Source: Carposina sasakii
Taxonomy: Eukaryota > Arthropoda > Insecta > Lepidoptera > Carposinidae
Direction: 5' to 3'
Length of the DNA: 64,000 bases
NCBI GenBank assembly: GCA_014607495.2
Contig: CP053170.1
Location: 868,001 to 932,000 of the forward strand
Below are positions 53,329 through 63,590 of this stretch, in pieces; within the stretch, counting starts at the first letter, position 1; every line of letters starts with the position of its first letter. Under the pieces are notes generated by a model. The model ran no database searches, was not told the DNA's origin, and saw only the letters and a list, made by a program, of their open reading frames with translations. Position numbers and translations under genes: made by a program.

Positions 53329-53427
53329 GATTCGACCAATGACAGACAGCCCTGCACAGTGTCATGGCCGCAGTTGTTGGCTTTGTGTCGTGGTGTTTGT
53401 TTCGTGCGCTTGCGTTTTTATAGAATT

Positions 53428-55725
53428 ATGGAGCAAGAAATAAATGTAGTGAGGTCTGAATTAGCTAAAAAGAAGTTAAAACTCCAGACAAATGAAAAAC
53501 GGAAGAAGAAACAACGAGATTTGTAAGTAATACGTTGTAATTTCACTTTGTTTTGGGTAGGGCGATGTGACATTAAATTTTGCATGTCCATGAACAGGGT
53601 CCGGACTCAGATTACTATCGGCCATCCATGTGATTGTTGTGTGTTTTACCTGACTGCCAAAAAAGGGTGATGTTTTTTATTACAATGCAATCAGGCTGGT
53701 TAATACTTAAATAACTTAATAGTAAGGGTTTTGCACTCGGTATTTAGTACCTATATATTGATTGGTATTAGTACCTATATCGGTATTTTTCTTTAAGATA
53801 AGGTAGACAATGTTTTAGCAAATTTTTAGTTTGCACCGAAATCACTTATTTGGGTTTGTGTTTGAATGAGTGTATACCACGAGATGTCACGTAATAGGTT
53901 GTACGCCTCTTTAAGCGATAGCGACACAATGTAAATTAGTTTACGGCGTAGAAAGTTACACATTTAATTTTATACCTGCATTTGAAGATTATTTCAATTT
54001 ATTTCCAGGTACTCTGCAAAAACCTTGCCAGAAAAACCAAAGTGTCAACACAACAAAAAGAGTGTGTACAAATGTGCAACGTTGACTTCTAATGATGTTT
54101 TTTATTTCCACAAAAAGTTTTACCGTAATCCTGACAAGATAAGTCAAGATAATTATATTTTACAAAATATGCTATTGGCTCCTGTTAAAAGAAAACGCCC
54201 TAGAAATAACAGTCGAAATGGACGCGCTTTCTCAAAACAGTATTTTGTTACTAAGCACAGTAGTAAAGAAAAAGTTCTTGTCTGCCTCGCTGCATTTTGT
54301 GGCATTTTAAAAATCAAACAAGGCCGTATTAAAGGCGTTTCCAATCGATACGCAGCGACAGGAGAAACAGCTTTCGAAAAGCGTGGAGGAGACCGTAAAT
54401 GTCATGCTTATCGGTCTAAGAGAGAAGCTGTACAGAATTTCATAAAAAAATTTCGGCCATTAGATAGTCACTATTGCAGAGGCAAAGTTAAACAAAGAAT
54501 ATATCTGGATCCCAGTCTAAATATATGTAAACTATACAGGATGTATGAAGACGAATCGATGCCGGGATATTCAGTGACTAAAAGTTTTTTTAGGAAGGTA
54601 TTCAATACCTCTTTTAATATTGGATTTGGGTCTCCGCGCCAAGACGTCTGTTCAGACTGTTTGCAGTTGCTAGAAAAGCTAAAAATAACTCAAAACGAAA
54701 GTGAAAAACAGAGTTTGCGAACACAATATAGAATACACAAAATAAGGGCAAAATGCTTCTTTGAGAAATTAAAGGAAGATGATCCAGAACTGCTCATTTT
54801 GTCCTTTGACTGCCAGAAAAATTTACCTCTACCAAAAGTACCCGACCAGTCGGCGTATTATTCGCGACAACTGTACATTTATAATTTTACAATTGTTGAG
54901 GGAAATTCTCACGCAAGTCTGACTAAAGATAATGTTTTTTCGTATATATGGACTGAAGACATGGCAGCCAAGGGTTCTAATGAAATATCGTCTTGTTTAT
55001 ATCACTGCCTGAACCGAGTAAACCTTGATGGCAAAAAGAAGATAAGGCTTGTTGCTGACGGTTGCGGCGGCCAAAATAAGAATTCGATATTGCTGGGAAT
55101 GGTTGCTAAATGGCTGCATGAAACAACACAAAACATAGAAGAAGTAGAAATAGTATATCCTGTCACTGGACATAGTTTCATCCCACCCGATCGGGTATTT
55201 GCTTTTGTGGAAAAACAAATAAAACGACTAGAAACTATATCTAATCCTCAGACCTATATTGATATCATGAGATCTAATGCGACTATCTGGCGTTTAGTCA
55301 CTGAGGTACCAATTTTTGATTGGAAGACTACATGCAAAGATGTGTTAAAAACCACTCAAACGTTGCACTTTCAAATAAGTAAAACGAAGCGTATTATCTT
55401 AAATAGAACAGGTCGTCGGCAAATCTTAGTTCGAGGAGAAATATCATACAGAAATAACATATGCAATCCACTGAGCATAACTAAACGTGGGAAACATATA
55501 TCCGGAATCCGACCAAACATAATAGAAGCACGATTTAATATTAAAACTGAAAAACTAACAGATGTTAAAAAACTACTCGAAAAACATTTTGGTGAAGCTT
55601 GGAGTGACTTGCCTGATTTACAATACTACAAAACTGTACTGGCTCATAACGAAAACTTGCCGGAACAACAAGAAGATGAAGATGATCCTGAGTACTTGCC
55701 AGAAGAAATTTTGAATTTTGTTTAA
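53428..55725 (+). CDS. DUF7869-like protein, two exons, possible DDE/RNase H-fold recombinase
   Basis: Exon 1 (53428-53522) encodes MEQEINVVRSELAKKKLKLQ and a basic segment, ending at TT|GTAAGT. Exon 2 (54009-55725) follows a TTATTTCCAG acceptor, giving about 603 residues without a lesion. A basic N-terminal half contains VCLAAFCGILKIKQGRI, RGGDRKCHAYRSKREAVQNF, YRMYEDESMPGYSVTKSFFR and DVCSDCLQLLEKL (Cys pair). The conserved core has LLILSFDCQKNLPLPKVPDQ, SYIWTEDMAAKGSNEI, VADGCGGQNKNSILLGM, and GHSFIPPDRVFAFVEKQIKR. An acidic tail ends EEILNFV. The acidic residues in FDCQ, ADGCGGQNKN and PPDR...E have the order of an RNase H-like active site. Proteins of this kind are common and uncharacterised in arthropods; the DUF number is from memory. 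The recombinase role is inference. Confidence 0.65.
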
Positions 55726-56423
55726 CGTATTAATCGTTATCGTTTACTGGATCAGGGTTTACTGAATTTTCGCCTTCTGATTATAATAAATGTACCTATT
55801 ATATAATTTGATATTGATATGATTGTAAGACTTTACAATGTTAGTACCTAACTACGTAGGAAGGAATATAAAGTACTTATAAGTAAAGAATTCTTGTGGC
55901 ATTTTTATTGTTGAACCTTTCTTTTCTAATAGCTGATAAGCATACAATCATAATGACAATACCTATTTAAATTGGTTTATGACTTTGAACCGAAATAAAT
56001 AAAAAATATGCGTGTTTCTTTTATTCCTAAGATTCAAAACCTAAATACGTCCCTTTATTACTCAATTACATCGAACCGGCCTAAGTCACATTGTATTTCT
56101 TCAGATTCGCTTAAGTCCAATAACAGTTGCTTTCAAACAAGCTTAACCCATTAGCGCCCTCTGTACTAAATAAACGACACCATTTCAAATCTGTAATAAA
56201 AGTTTGTTGTCTATTATTTAGACTAATTAATACTTTAAATAAATGATAGATGGCGTCAGCTTCTATGAGAGCATAAAAAAAGTTAAGAAAGTAATCGGTT
56301 ACCCGCCATTTTTTGACATTTTCGTGCGCGAATATTTGAGTTGCTCAGGTAAGTCAATTATTTTATCTTTTTAAATAGGTTAACGTATGTTTTTTAGTGT
56401 AATTATGCATTTGATTTTTAAAT
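55726..56423. other. Downstream flank with three repeat copies
   Basis: Repeats at 56079, 56109 and 56141; AATAAA at about 55995 may polyadenylate the gene. 56151-56423 has no recognised gene; CCGCCATTTTTTGACATTTT at about 56303 and CTCAG|GTAAGTC at 56345 look like a small 5' exon with a donor. Confidence 0.4.
56072..56150 (+). repeat. Downstream cluster of CCTAAGTCC-type repeats
   Basis: GCCTAAGTCA (56079), GCTTAAGTCC (56109) and a partial GCTTAACCC (56141), in the same orientation as the upstream set. Confidence 0.7.
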
Positions 56424-56689
56424 AGGGTATTACACGATTTTTTGAAAACTGTTTAAAATCAATCCTGGGGTCGTAGTGAACCAGTAAAATTTTTATAAAA
56501 ATTTTATAAACCCGGAAAATGCCTTAAAAACCTATTTTCATTTTTACTCAAAATTTTCGCGCGAAAAACACTAGCCGCCATACTGTCTCGGCCCGTGACG
56601 TCATTCGTTAGTAAGCCGCCTTGCAGTGTGTGGTAAACAATGTAAACAATACGTTCAACTGCGAATACTGAGTAAGATATGTGAAAATA

Positions 56690-57190
56690 ATGAGTGCTTA
56701 TGTATAGCATTGGTGTCTTGTGCCTAATTGCAAAAACACAAGTATAAAAACTCCTCAGAAATTGTGGATTCCATTGCCAACTGAAATCAAAATGAGAAAC
56801 ACTTGGTTGAAGCTGGCAAAAAGATATCTAAAATCATTGTCCACTAAGACTAGACTGTATTTCTGTGAAGATCACTTTGATGTAAGTATTTATACGTTAT
56901 AAATGGTTTACTTACGAGCATTATCGAATGAAAAAAACTCAAAATCTTCATGTTAAAATTACCAAAAAAAAACTTCATATTTTGTAATGTATAGGTTAGG
57001 TATGCTCTGTAAATATACCTATGTGATGAGTTGAATATTTCATAAATATGTATAATATTTACTATTTTAGCTGGAAAATTATATGCGATATAAAATAATG
57101 GGTTCTGTTAAAAGAGTTCAAATGAAACCAAATTGCATACCATCCAGATTTGATTGCCATGCAGGTTATGTTAAGAAGATTGTGATTGTA
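56690..57190 (+). pseudogene. THAP domain gene start, two exons
   Basis: ATG at 56690, then an in-frame TAG (56705-56707), then HWCLVPNCKNTSIKTPQKLW, RNTWLKLAKRYLKS and RLYFCEDHFD up to a GTAAGT donor at 56882: C-x4-C, W and C-x2-H of a THAP finger. Exon 2 (from 57071, after ACTATTTTAG) reads LENYMRYKIMGSVKRVQMKP and NCIPSRFDC, which pairs with the equivalent exon at 49259. The stop after five codons inactivates it unless a downstream start is used. Confidence 0.65.
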
Positions 57191-57384
57191 AACACAGGTA
57201 TTATAGTATTGTACCAAGGTACATGATGTGATGTTAGATAAAACTTGCTACGATAGGTACTTACATTGTTGTTTTCACGTTTCTCAATTCGGCAGAACAG
57301 AAATCCGGATTGGAGGCAAAAAATTTCGCCACTATTTACTATCGGTAGATTGGTACTATCGGCCTTTACATAACCGTCTTCCAT
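57166..57384 (-). pseudogene. N-terminal fragment of an ISL2EU-type second protein
   Basis: Frame from 57384: MEDGYVKADSTNLPIVNSGE, IFCLQSGFLFCRIEKRENN. Probably the first exon of the nuclease-gene partner, on the opposite strand to the THAP start. It overlaps the THAP second exon's downstream frame, as expected after internal deletion. Confidence 0.4.
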
Positions 57385-57693
57385 AATGAGATGTTAAATA
57401 AACGATAAAAGTCCACAAAAGTGATATTATGATGAAAACTAAAGAAGAGACTACCAAATTCGACTTTGTTTACTATATGCCTTACGTCACATTAGAATCC
57501 AAAATGGCGGATGGCGTTTCAGATTCGTTTTAAGCATTTGGAGAACAGATTAAAAAACTCGACTTTTCAAATTTAATTATAAAAATTTAATTGCATTTTT
57601 ATGAATAGATATCGACGTTTCCCGTTTACTTTATACAATATCTATTCTATACATGCATTTCTATATTTTTTCTTACATGGTGTATAATACCCT

Positions 57694-57829
57694 ATTATGA
57701 TAGTAAGTTACTGTATTAGATAAAATATCTATAATTTATCACGTATCTTGTGAGTTGGATTACGATATACCTTGATGTCGTTTTTTTAGTACAGTGGGCT
57801 TTAGTGTTATATTGTATTTGCAGAAAAAA
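57694..57829. other. 5' region of piggyBac-3 with intron acceptor
   Basis: GTATTTGCAG at about 57814-57823 directly precedes the transposase ATG, as in piggyBac-1. TIRs were not found. Confidence 0.4.
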
Positions 57830-59473
57830 ATGAAGCGATTCAGTGCTGCAAATCATTATCGCGGGCTTGAGGAAGCTGTAAACGCCATTGAGGAGGATGA
57901 GAGTGATAACGAGTATGACCTTATTATTTTACCGCCTGGACCTGATGTATTGACGGACGAAGAAGAAGAAGAAGAGGACTTACAAACGTCAACACTACCG
58001 AAAGATATTCCTGGAACAATCGAGGTAACACGTCGACGACGTCATTCATCTGAAACGTCCGAATGGGAAGATAGTGACGATGAACCTTTGTCGAACAAAA
58101 GAAGGCGTCCCAATGCAAGTGATGTTTTACCGACGTGGAGGAAATGTTCACCATCTTATTCATCTTTTTCCCAACCATATGAAAATAGTACACGTTCATC
58201 ACAAAAAACTCAACTAATCGAACAGCTAAAAAATCTTTCACCAGTAGAAGTCTTTGATAGAGTATTTGATGCCGAAGTTTATGATTTGATCCTAAGTAAC
58301 ACACAGCTTTATGCAGGACAAAATAACAGACATGGATTTGTGTTAGATAGAGAAGATTTGCGCAGATTTCTGGGAATTCTTATTTTATCAGGATATCACA
58401 GATTGCCGAGAGAGCGTCAGTATTGGAGTTATGATGAAGATCTTGGAGTACCTCTTGTTGCCCGGTCCATGTCTCGAAACAGATTCCTTGATATAAAAAG
58501 AAATCTGCATTTAGTAGACAATAGTTTAGCATCTACTTCAAATGACAAGATGTTCAAAGTGAGGCCCTTGGTCGAAACTCTAAATCAAAAATTTTGTCAA
58601 AATGGTGTTCTCCATGAAGACATATCGATAGACGAATCGATGATAAAGTATTACGGTCACCATCCATCAAAACAATACATCAGGGGTAAACCGATCAGAT
58701 TCGGTTATAAAAACTGGGTGGCCGCTAGTGCTGATGGTTACTGCTATGTATTTGATTTATACTGTGGCAAATCTATTGAAGCTACGAACAGACCGCTCGG
58801 GACTCGAGTGGTTACCTCATTGTTAGATAAAATGCCACTAGTACCTGCTGAGCATAACATTTATTTTGACAACTTCTTTTCTAGTTATGACTTGTTTATC
58901 AAACTAAAAGAGAGTGGGTTCAGAGCAACGGGAACAATAAGAGACAATCGGACAAAAAAATGCCCTCTTACTTCCGTGAAGGACATGAAAAAATCTGAAA
59001 GAGCTCATTTTGATTACCGGTTTGATACAAATAACGAGGTTTTGCTTGTCAGATGGAAGGACAACAGTGTATGCACTATTGGTACGAATTTTGACACAGT
59101 TGAACCTGTGGGAAAAGTCAAACGGTGGTGTTCACAAAGCAGACAGAAGGTTGATGTGAATATTCCACATCTATTTCAAACCTATAACAAGTGCATGGGC
59201 GGCGTCGATGTTATGGATGCATCTATTTCAATGTATCGAGTGAGTATACGTGGAAAAAAGTGGTGGTGGTCTATTTTCACCTACTTGCTTGATATGTGTG
59301 TATCTAACGCTTGGCGTCTGCACAGCATGAGCAGCGAAGAACGGTTTGACCAGCTGGATTTTCGGCGACACGTAGCGAGGCATTATCTACAGCGTAACAA
59401 CATTATCAAAAGCCGTCCATCCGGTACTGAAATAGCAGGACCTGTTGCGGTTTCGGCTCCGCTGGGTCGGTAA
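57830..59473 (+). CDS. piggyBac-3 transposase (PGBD-like), without the C-terminal Cys-rich domain
   Basis: Start chosen at MKRFSAANHYRGLEEAVNAI after the acceptor; the longer open frame begins within the presumed intron. The N-terminal acidic region includes EEEEEEDLQT. The DDE_Tnp_1_7 domain has LSPVEVFDRVFDAEVYDLIL, RERQYWSYDEDLGVPL, DISIDESMIKYYGHHPSKQY (first D), HNIYFDNFFSSYDLFIKL (second D), YNKCMGGVDVMDASISMYRV (third and fourth D). No frameshift or stop. It ends VAVSAPLGR at 59473, before the cysteine-rich domain that piggyBac-1 and -2 both have. The 3' end is either truncated or naturally short as in some PGBD-type proteins. No TTAA-flanked TIR pair was found. Confidence 0.8.
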   Translation: MKRFSAANHYRGLEEAVNAIEEDESDNEYDLIILPPGPDVLTDEEEEEEDLQTSTLPKDIPGTIEVTRRRRHSSETSEWEDSDDEPLSNKRRRPNASDVLPTWRKCSPSYSSFSQPYENSTRSSQKTQLIEQLKNLSPVEVFDRVFDAEVYDLILSNTQLYAGQNNRHGFVLDREDLRRFLGILILSGYHRLPRERQYWSYDEDLGVPLVARSMSRNRFLDIKRNLHLVDNSLASTSNDKMFKVRPLVETLNQKFCQNGVLHEDISIDESMIKYYGHHPSKQYIRGKPIRFGYKNWVAASADGYCYVFDLYCGKSIEATNRPLGTRVVTSLLDKMPLVPAEHNIYFDNFFSSYDLFIKLKESGFRATGTIRDNRTKKCPLTSVKDMKKSERAHFDYRFDTNNEVLLVRWKDNSVCTIGTNFDTVEPVGKVKRWCSQSRQKVDVNIPHLFQTYNKCMGGVDVMDASISMYRVSIRGKKWWWSIFTYLLDMCVSNAWRLHSMSSEERFDQLDFRRHVARHYLQRNNIIKSRPSGTEIAGPVAVSAPLGR

Positions 59474-59627
59474 TCTATGAATTAGTATACGAATTAATAC
59501 TAGGTACTTACCTGGGGTTCAGTCCTCAGGTTCACCAGCCCAATATCCCGTGTGATGTCGTTATACTAAACTCGTGAGCTATGAAAATGTGTGCTTAAAA
59601 TAACATAATATACTATAAATATTGGGT
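59474..59627. other. Junction between piggyBac-3 and BEL element
   Basis: No gene. Confidence 0.3.
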
Positions 59628-59955
59628 TGTGTTTCCCGCTGGAATCCGTATTCCGTATTAGGCACTCCACTTGTGAGATCTTCCGAACAGATCTTACCAC
59701 CGTACCGAAATTCCCGATTTCCTACAGTCCCGGAGACTGGTTTTCGCATCCGAGGCGACCACAGGACTTTACAGCACCGTAAGCTGAAAAATCTGCGTTT
59801 ATTTCACGTTTTAATGTCCGACAGTAATTAAAACCGACCTGTTTACAAATATGCACGCGACCGCCATGCGAGTTTTTTTTTTTTAACTAAATCGACGCGT
59901 GGCGTAGGCAAAAGCATCGCAAAACCATACTGCCAAAAAGCGAGGATTCCGAACA
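59628..59955 (-). repeat. BEL 3' LTR (single copy visible)
   Basis: On the minus strand begins TGTTCGGAATCCTCGC after the polypurine tract and likely ends AACACA at 59628; AATAAACGCAG inside fits a polyadenylation signal. The outer end is inferred, as no second LTR is available for comparison. Confidence 0.6.
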
Positions 59956-59992
59956 TCCCCCCGTCCTCCAAAACCGGGACTCGGTTTTGGAC

Positions 59993-61460
59993 TTAATCCA
60001 CTGGCAGTCGAGATAGAGTCGCGACTGCCCTACGTAACACTGAGTTTCCCGATGAAACTTCAGCGTACCTTGGAACGCCGTCAGAGCCAGGGTAGAGTTT
60101 GACGATGCGTCCCTTGCGCCATAGCAAAGGAGGCAAATTAACGTCCTTAATTAAAACCAGATCCCCCGCCCGTGGAGGGACAGATTTATCCGTCCATTTG
60201 ACCCGTTGTTGCAGAATATGCAGATACTCTAAGACAAACCGTTTATTAAAATGCTGAGTCATCTGCTGCAACATTTCAAACCGTGTGAGCCGATGAGGGC
60301 GTACCTCATCGAAGGAGTACTCAGGTAGAGCCACCAGCGGCTGTCCTATCAAAAAATGACCCGGTGTCAAAGCTTCTAAGTCGTTAGGATCCGAAGAGAG
60401 TGGGCACAAGGGGCGAGAATTGAGAGTAGCCTCTACTCTACAAAATACCGTAGTAAGCTCCTCATAAGTCAGGATTGTGTCACCGATGACACGCCTCAAA
60501 TGCGTTTTGGCAGATTTTACCGCTGCCTCAAAAATACCCCCCCAGTGGGGACACGCAGGAGGACTAAATTTCCATGTAATGCCCCGAATGGCCAAAGCGT
60601 GGCTAATGTCCGAATTAGCACCCGTGAGAAACTTATGTACTTCCGTTAAGTACCTATCTGCGCCCTGAAAATTTGTGCCGTTATCCGACCGTATCAAAGT
60701 AGGCAATCCGCGCCGTGAAACAAATCGACTTAGAGCCGCAATAAAAGCTTCCGTGGAAAGTGCCGAAACCACTTCCAAATGTACCGCCTTTGTGGACAGA
60801 CAGACAAAAACACATAAATACGCTTTATGAGTTTTAGCGTTTCGTAGAGTCGAAACTTTAACCGTAAACGGGCCCGCAAAGTCCAGTCCGACACCGGAAA
60901 ATACCCTATCTATATTTACCCGATCGCTGGGCAAATCTCCCATAATTGGTTGCATAGTGGCAGCCTTCAACCGATAGCATGGCATGCATTTAAATATAAC
61001 CGACCGTATACACCGTCGCGCCGACAATATCCAAAAGTCGCGCTGTAAAATGGCAAGTAACGCATTGCAACCCGCGTGCGCGTTACTTACGTGTCTGTCC
61101 ACTACCAAAAGCCTAACTAAAGCTCCGTCTTTAGGCAACAATAAAGGGTGCCGTACACCATAAGGCAGCTTAGCGTTTCTAAGCCTGCCACCGACTCTGA
61201 TGAAACCGTTTTCATCGAGGAAGGGATTGAGCTTTTGTAAAGCTCCCGTTAACCGAACCGACCGTTGTAAAGAGTCCATTTCCGAGGGGAAGCTTTCTCC
61301 CTGGACATACTTTACCCAATACAAAAGCGCCGCTCGCCGTTCGAGCGGAGATAGAGTACATGAAAGCTCTCTCTGAGCTTTATCCGTTAGCCGTGCGTTA
61401 TGGATAAACCGCTTTATCCACCCAGTAACCGCCAATAATTTATTCAAACTACTGAACCGC
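59993..61460 (-). pseudogene. BEL integrase
   Basis: Reads FSSLNKLLAVTGWIKRFIHN, FLDENGFIRVGGRLRNAKLP, HVSNAHAGCNALLAILQRDF and CMPCYRLKA (H2C2 zinc region), then VGLDFAGPFTVKVSTLRNAK (first D), LIRSDNGTNFQGADRYL (second D), PHWGGIFEAAVKSAKTHLRR (E). The DUF-type C-terminal region ALTPGHFLIGQPL and a chromodomain-free end LSRLPVD follow. The domain itself is intact to the stop at 59993. Its N-terminal connection to RNase H is missing through a deletion and frameshift near 61460. Confidence 0.85.
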
Positions 61461-63590
61461 TCTAATAATTGAAGCAAGCACGACTTGGCTATCCGTCCAA
61501 GCATATACCGAGCGAATGGGAATGCTCTTGCCTAAGGTGGCACAAATATGATTTACTAAACGAGTTAATAGAGCGGCTCCCGACAACTCTAACTTAGGTA
61601 TAGTGAGGAGAGTCCGTATAGGGGCGACCTTACTCTTTGCCGTCACTAAACTAACCGTGACGTTACCGTAAACGTCCACTGCACGCAAATATATTACTGC
61701 TGCGTAACCCGATGTTGACGCATCGCAGAAAGCGTGTAGAGAAGCAGTAAACCTACCACTAGGTACAAACTTGCGCGGTACCGTTACTCGCGTAATATTA
61801 CCTAAACTCCTTAAAAATATAAGCCAGTCCGATAAAAGCTCGCCGGCGAGCATCTCGTCCCATGAAAGCTCCGCAGCCCATAGACGCTGTAAGAAACATT
61901 TTGCCCAGAATATAACTGGCGCAATCCAACCGTTGGGGTCAAAAATCCGAGCGACAGTGGACAGGACACTCCGTTTTGTCCAAAGCTCCACTGTTACGTC
62001 CGCAAACCGAAAGGAGAACGCATCTGGGACTGGCATATATTGCACACCTAACACCGATGTAGTGTGCGGCGAGTCTGGGTCCACGAACAACAGCGGATCC
62101 TGTACGTGGTCTTCCGGTAGACCCTCTAGTACCCGTGGGCTGTTGCTCAGCCATTTCCGTAACTCATAACCCGCCGTACCGAGCAGGCGTATAAGCTCAT
62201 CCCGTAAAATGAGAGCTTCCCGTTCCGACGCCGCACCTGTCACAATATCATCGACATAAATGTCGGTCTCTAGCGCAGCCGAAGCGCGCGGGAATCGAAC
62301 CCGCTCCTGTTCTGCTAACTCTAGCAGGCACCGAATTGCCATCCATGGGCTAGACTTAAGACCGTAAGTGTTAGTGTTGAGCTCATACACTAATAAAGGC
62401 CGCGAGGGATCTTCGCGCCATAAAATTAATTGATACCGTCTATCATCCGTATGTATCTCCGTTTGCCGAAACATCATTCGCACATCCGTAACAAACACGA
62501 CCTGATGCCTCCGAAAGGCTGTAATGACAACCGAAATGTCCGTTTGCAGCTTTGCACCCGAGTGCAGAATTTTATTAAGTGACACACCGCTAGTGGTGGG
62601 AGCCGACCCGTCAAACACCACACGTATCTTGTCGCTACCTGTTTTAAATACCGCGTGATGTGGAATGATGTAATGTTCCGTGTTGGCATAGTCCGTAGTT
62701 GAAGGCGACATGTGCCCCAAAGCTTCATATTCCCGCATGAAGTCTATATATTTATTTTTAAATACAGGATCGCGGCGCATTCGACGTTCCATAGACAGAA
62801 ACCGTTTTTCTGCCGTACCGTAAGACAATCCCAGCTCCGGGCGTGGGTTTAAAAAAGGTAACCTAGTTACAAACCGACCGTTCGGCAATCTATATGTATT
62901 AGATACAAAAAAACGTTCACACTCCTCCTCAAGAGGATCCGTGCGTGCGACCGTGGGAACTTCCTCAACTTCCCAGAATCTCTGTAACACTTCCGCAAGT
63001 GAGATTCCCGTAAAAAATGACTGACCCGTGTCAGCAGAGTAAAGTTGGGCCGGTCCCATAATTACATAACCGAAATTGGTAGGGAGTGCGACTAGACCGT
63101 TGTCGTGAATCACCCTAATTGTGCCCGAGCACAATATCCTACTCAAAACATCAACACCTAACAAAAGTTCTATTGACTCCGATTTAAAGAACCTTTTGTC
63201 AGCTAAATGCAATTCCGAAACTGCATTACATATTTCTTGCGATAAGTCGCTATGGGGATGACGACCCAAAATGTCATCCAATACCACCGCCGTAACCGAG
63301 ATGACAGGTGAGGAAACCGATTCCCCCATAAAATTAAACCGAACCTGTCCATATACAGTAGACACCACCTGACCACCGATGCCCCTAATGGTGTTACTAT
63401 GCCGAAAAATAGGTAAGCCTAGACGCCTCGCAAAACCGAGTGTAACAATACTTCCCTGAGACCCACTATCGAGCAATGCCCGCGCATTCACATAATGACC
63501 GTCACTATTCTTTACCGTTACACCGATAGTAGGAAGCAAAACCGTATGCGAGAAGGCTGTATTGTGCGAGGCGCGGCCGAGATCCTATTG
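61449..63590 (-). pseudogene. BEL protease, reverse transcriptase and RNase H
   Basis: Protease: NARALLDSGSQGSIVTLGFA (DSG). RT: GTAEKRFLSMERRMRRDPVF, EHYIIPHHAVFK, IRVVFDGSAPTTSGVSLNKI, VFVTDVRMMFRQTEIH, ETDIYVDDIVTGAASE (catalytic YVDD). RNase H: LHAFCDASTSGYAAVIYLRA, TIPKLELSGAALLTRL, VYAWTDSQVVLASI. The frame then meets the deletion point and stops at 61449. The upstream frame shift at about 63540-63590 joins it to gag. BEL-type order is unmistakable. Confidence 0.88.

Larger units (their letters stand above)
53131..56150 (+). mobile_element. Candidate undescribed DNA transposon around a DUF7869-like gene
   Basis: A two-exon gene (53428-55725) is bracketed by seven copies of a 16-18 bp motif, consensus TCAAACNNGCYTAAGTCC: four upstream (cores at 53139, 53226, 53286, 53319) and three downstream (56079, 56109, 56141 partial). 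All seven point the same way. Such subterminal repeats near both ends of one gene are typical of transposase binding sites, but I found no TIR and no target duplication, so the ends are approximate. Confidence 0.45.
56424..57693. mobile_element. Deleted ISL2EU-like element retaining the starts of both genes
   Basis: Ends AGGGTATTACAC and, inverted, AGGGTATTATAC, flanked by AT on both sides. It encloses a THAP gene start on the plus strand and, on the minus strand, the N-terminus of a second protein. The middle of the two convergent genes, with the catalytic domains, is gone. The AT dinucleotide flank agrees with what I recall for ISL2EU. Confidence 0.55.

Noticed and set aside
53117..56179. 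GTGTCG...CGACAC as terminal inverted repeats of the DUF7869-like element
   Set aside because: Only six bases match and the similarity does not extend; expected by chance.
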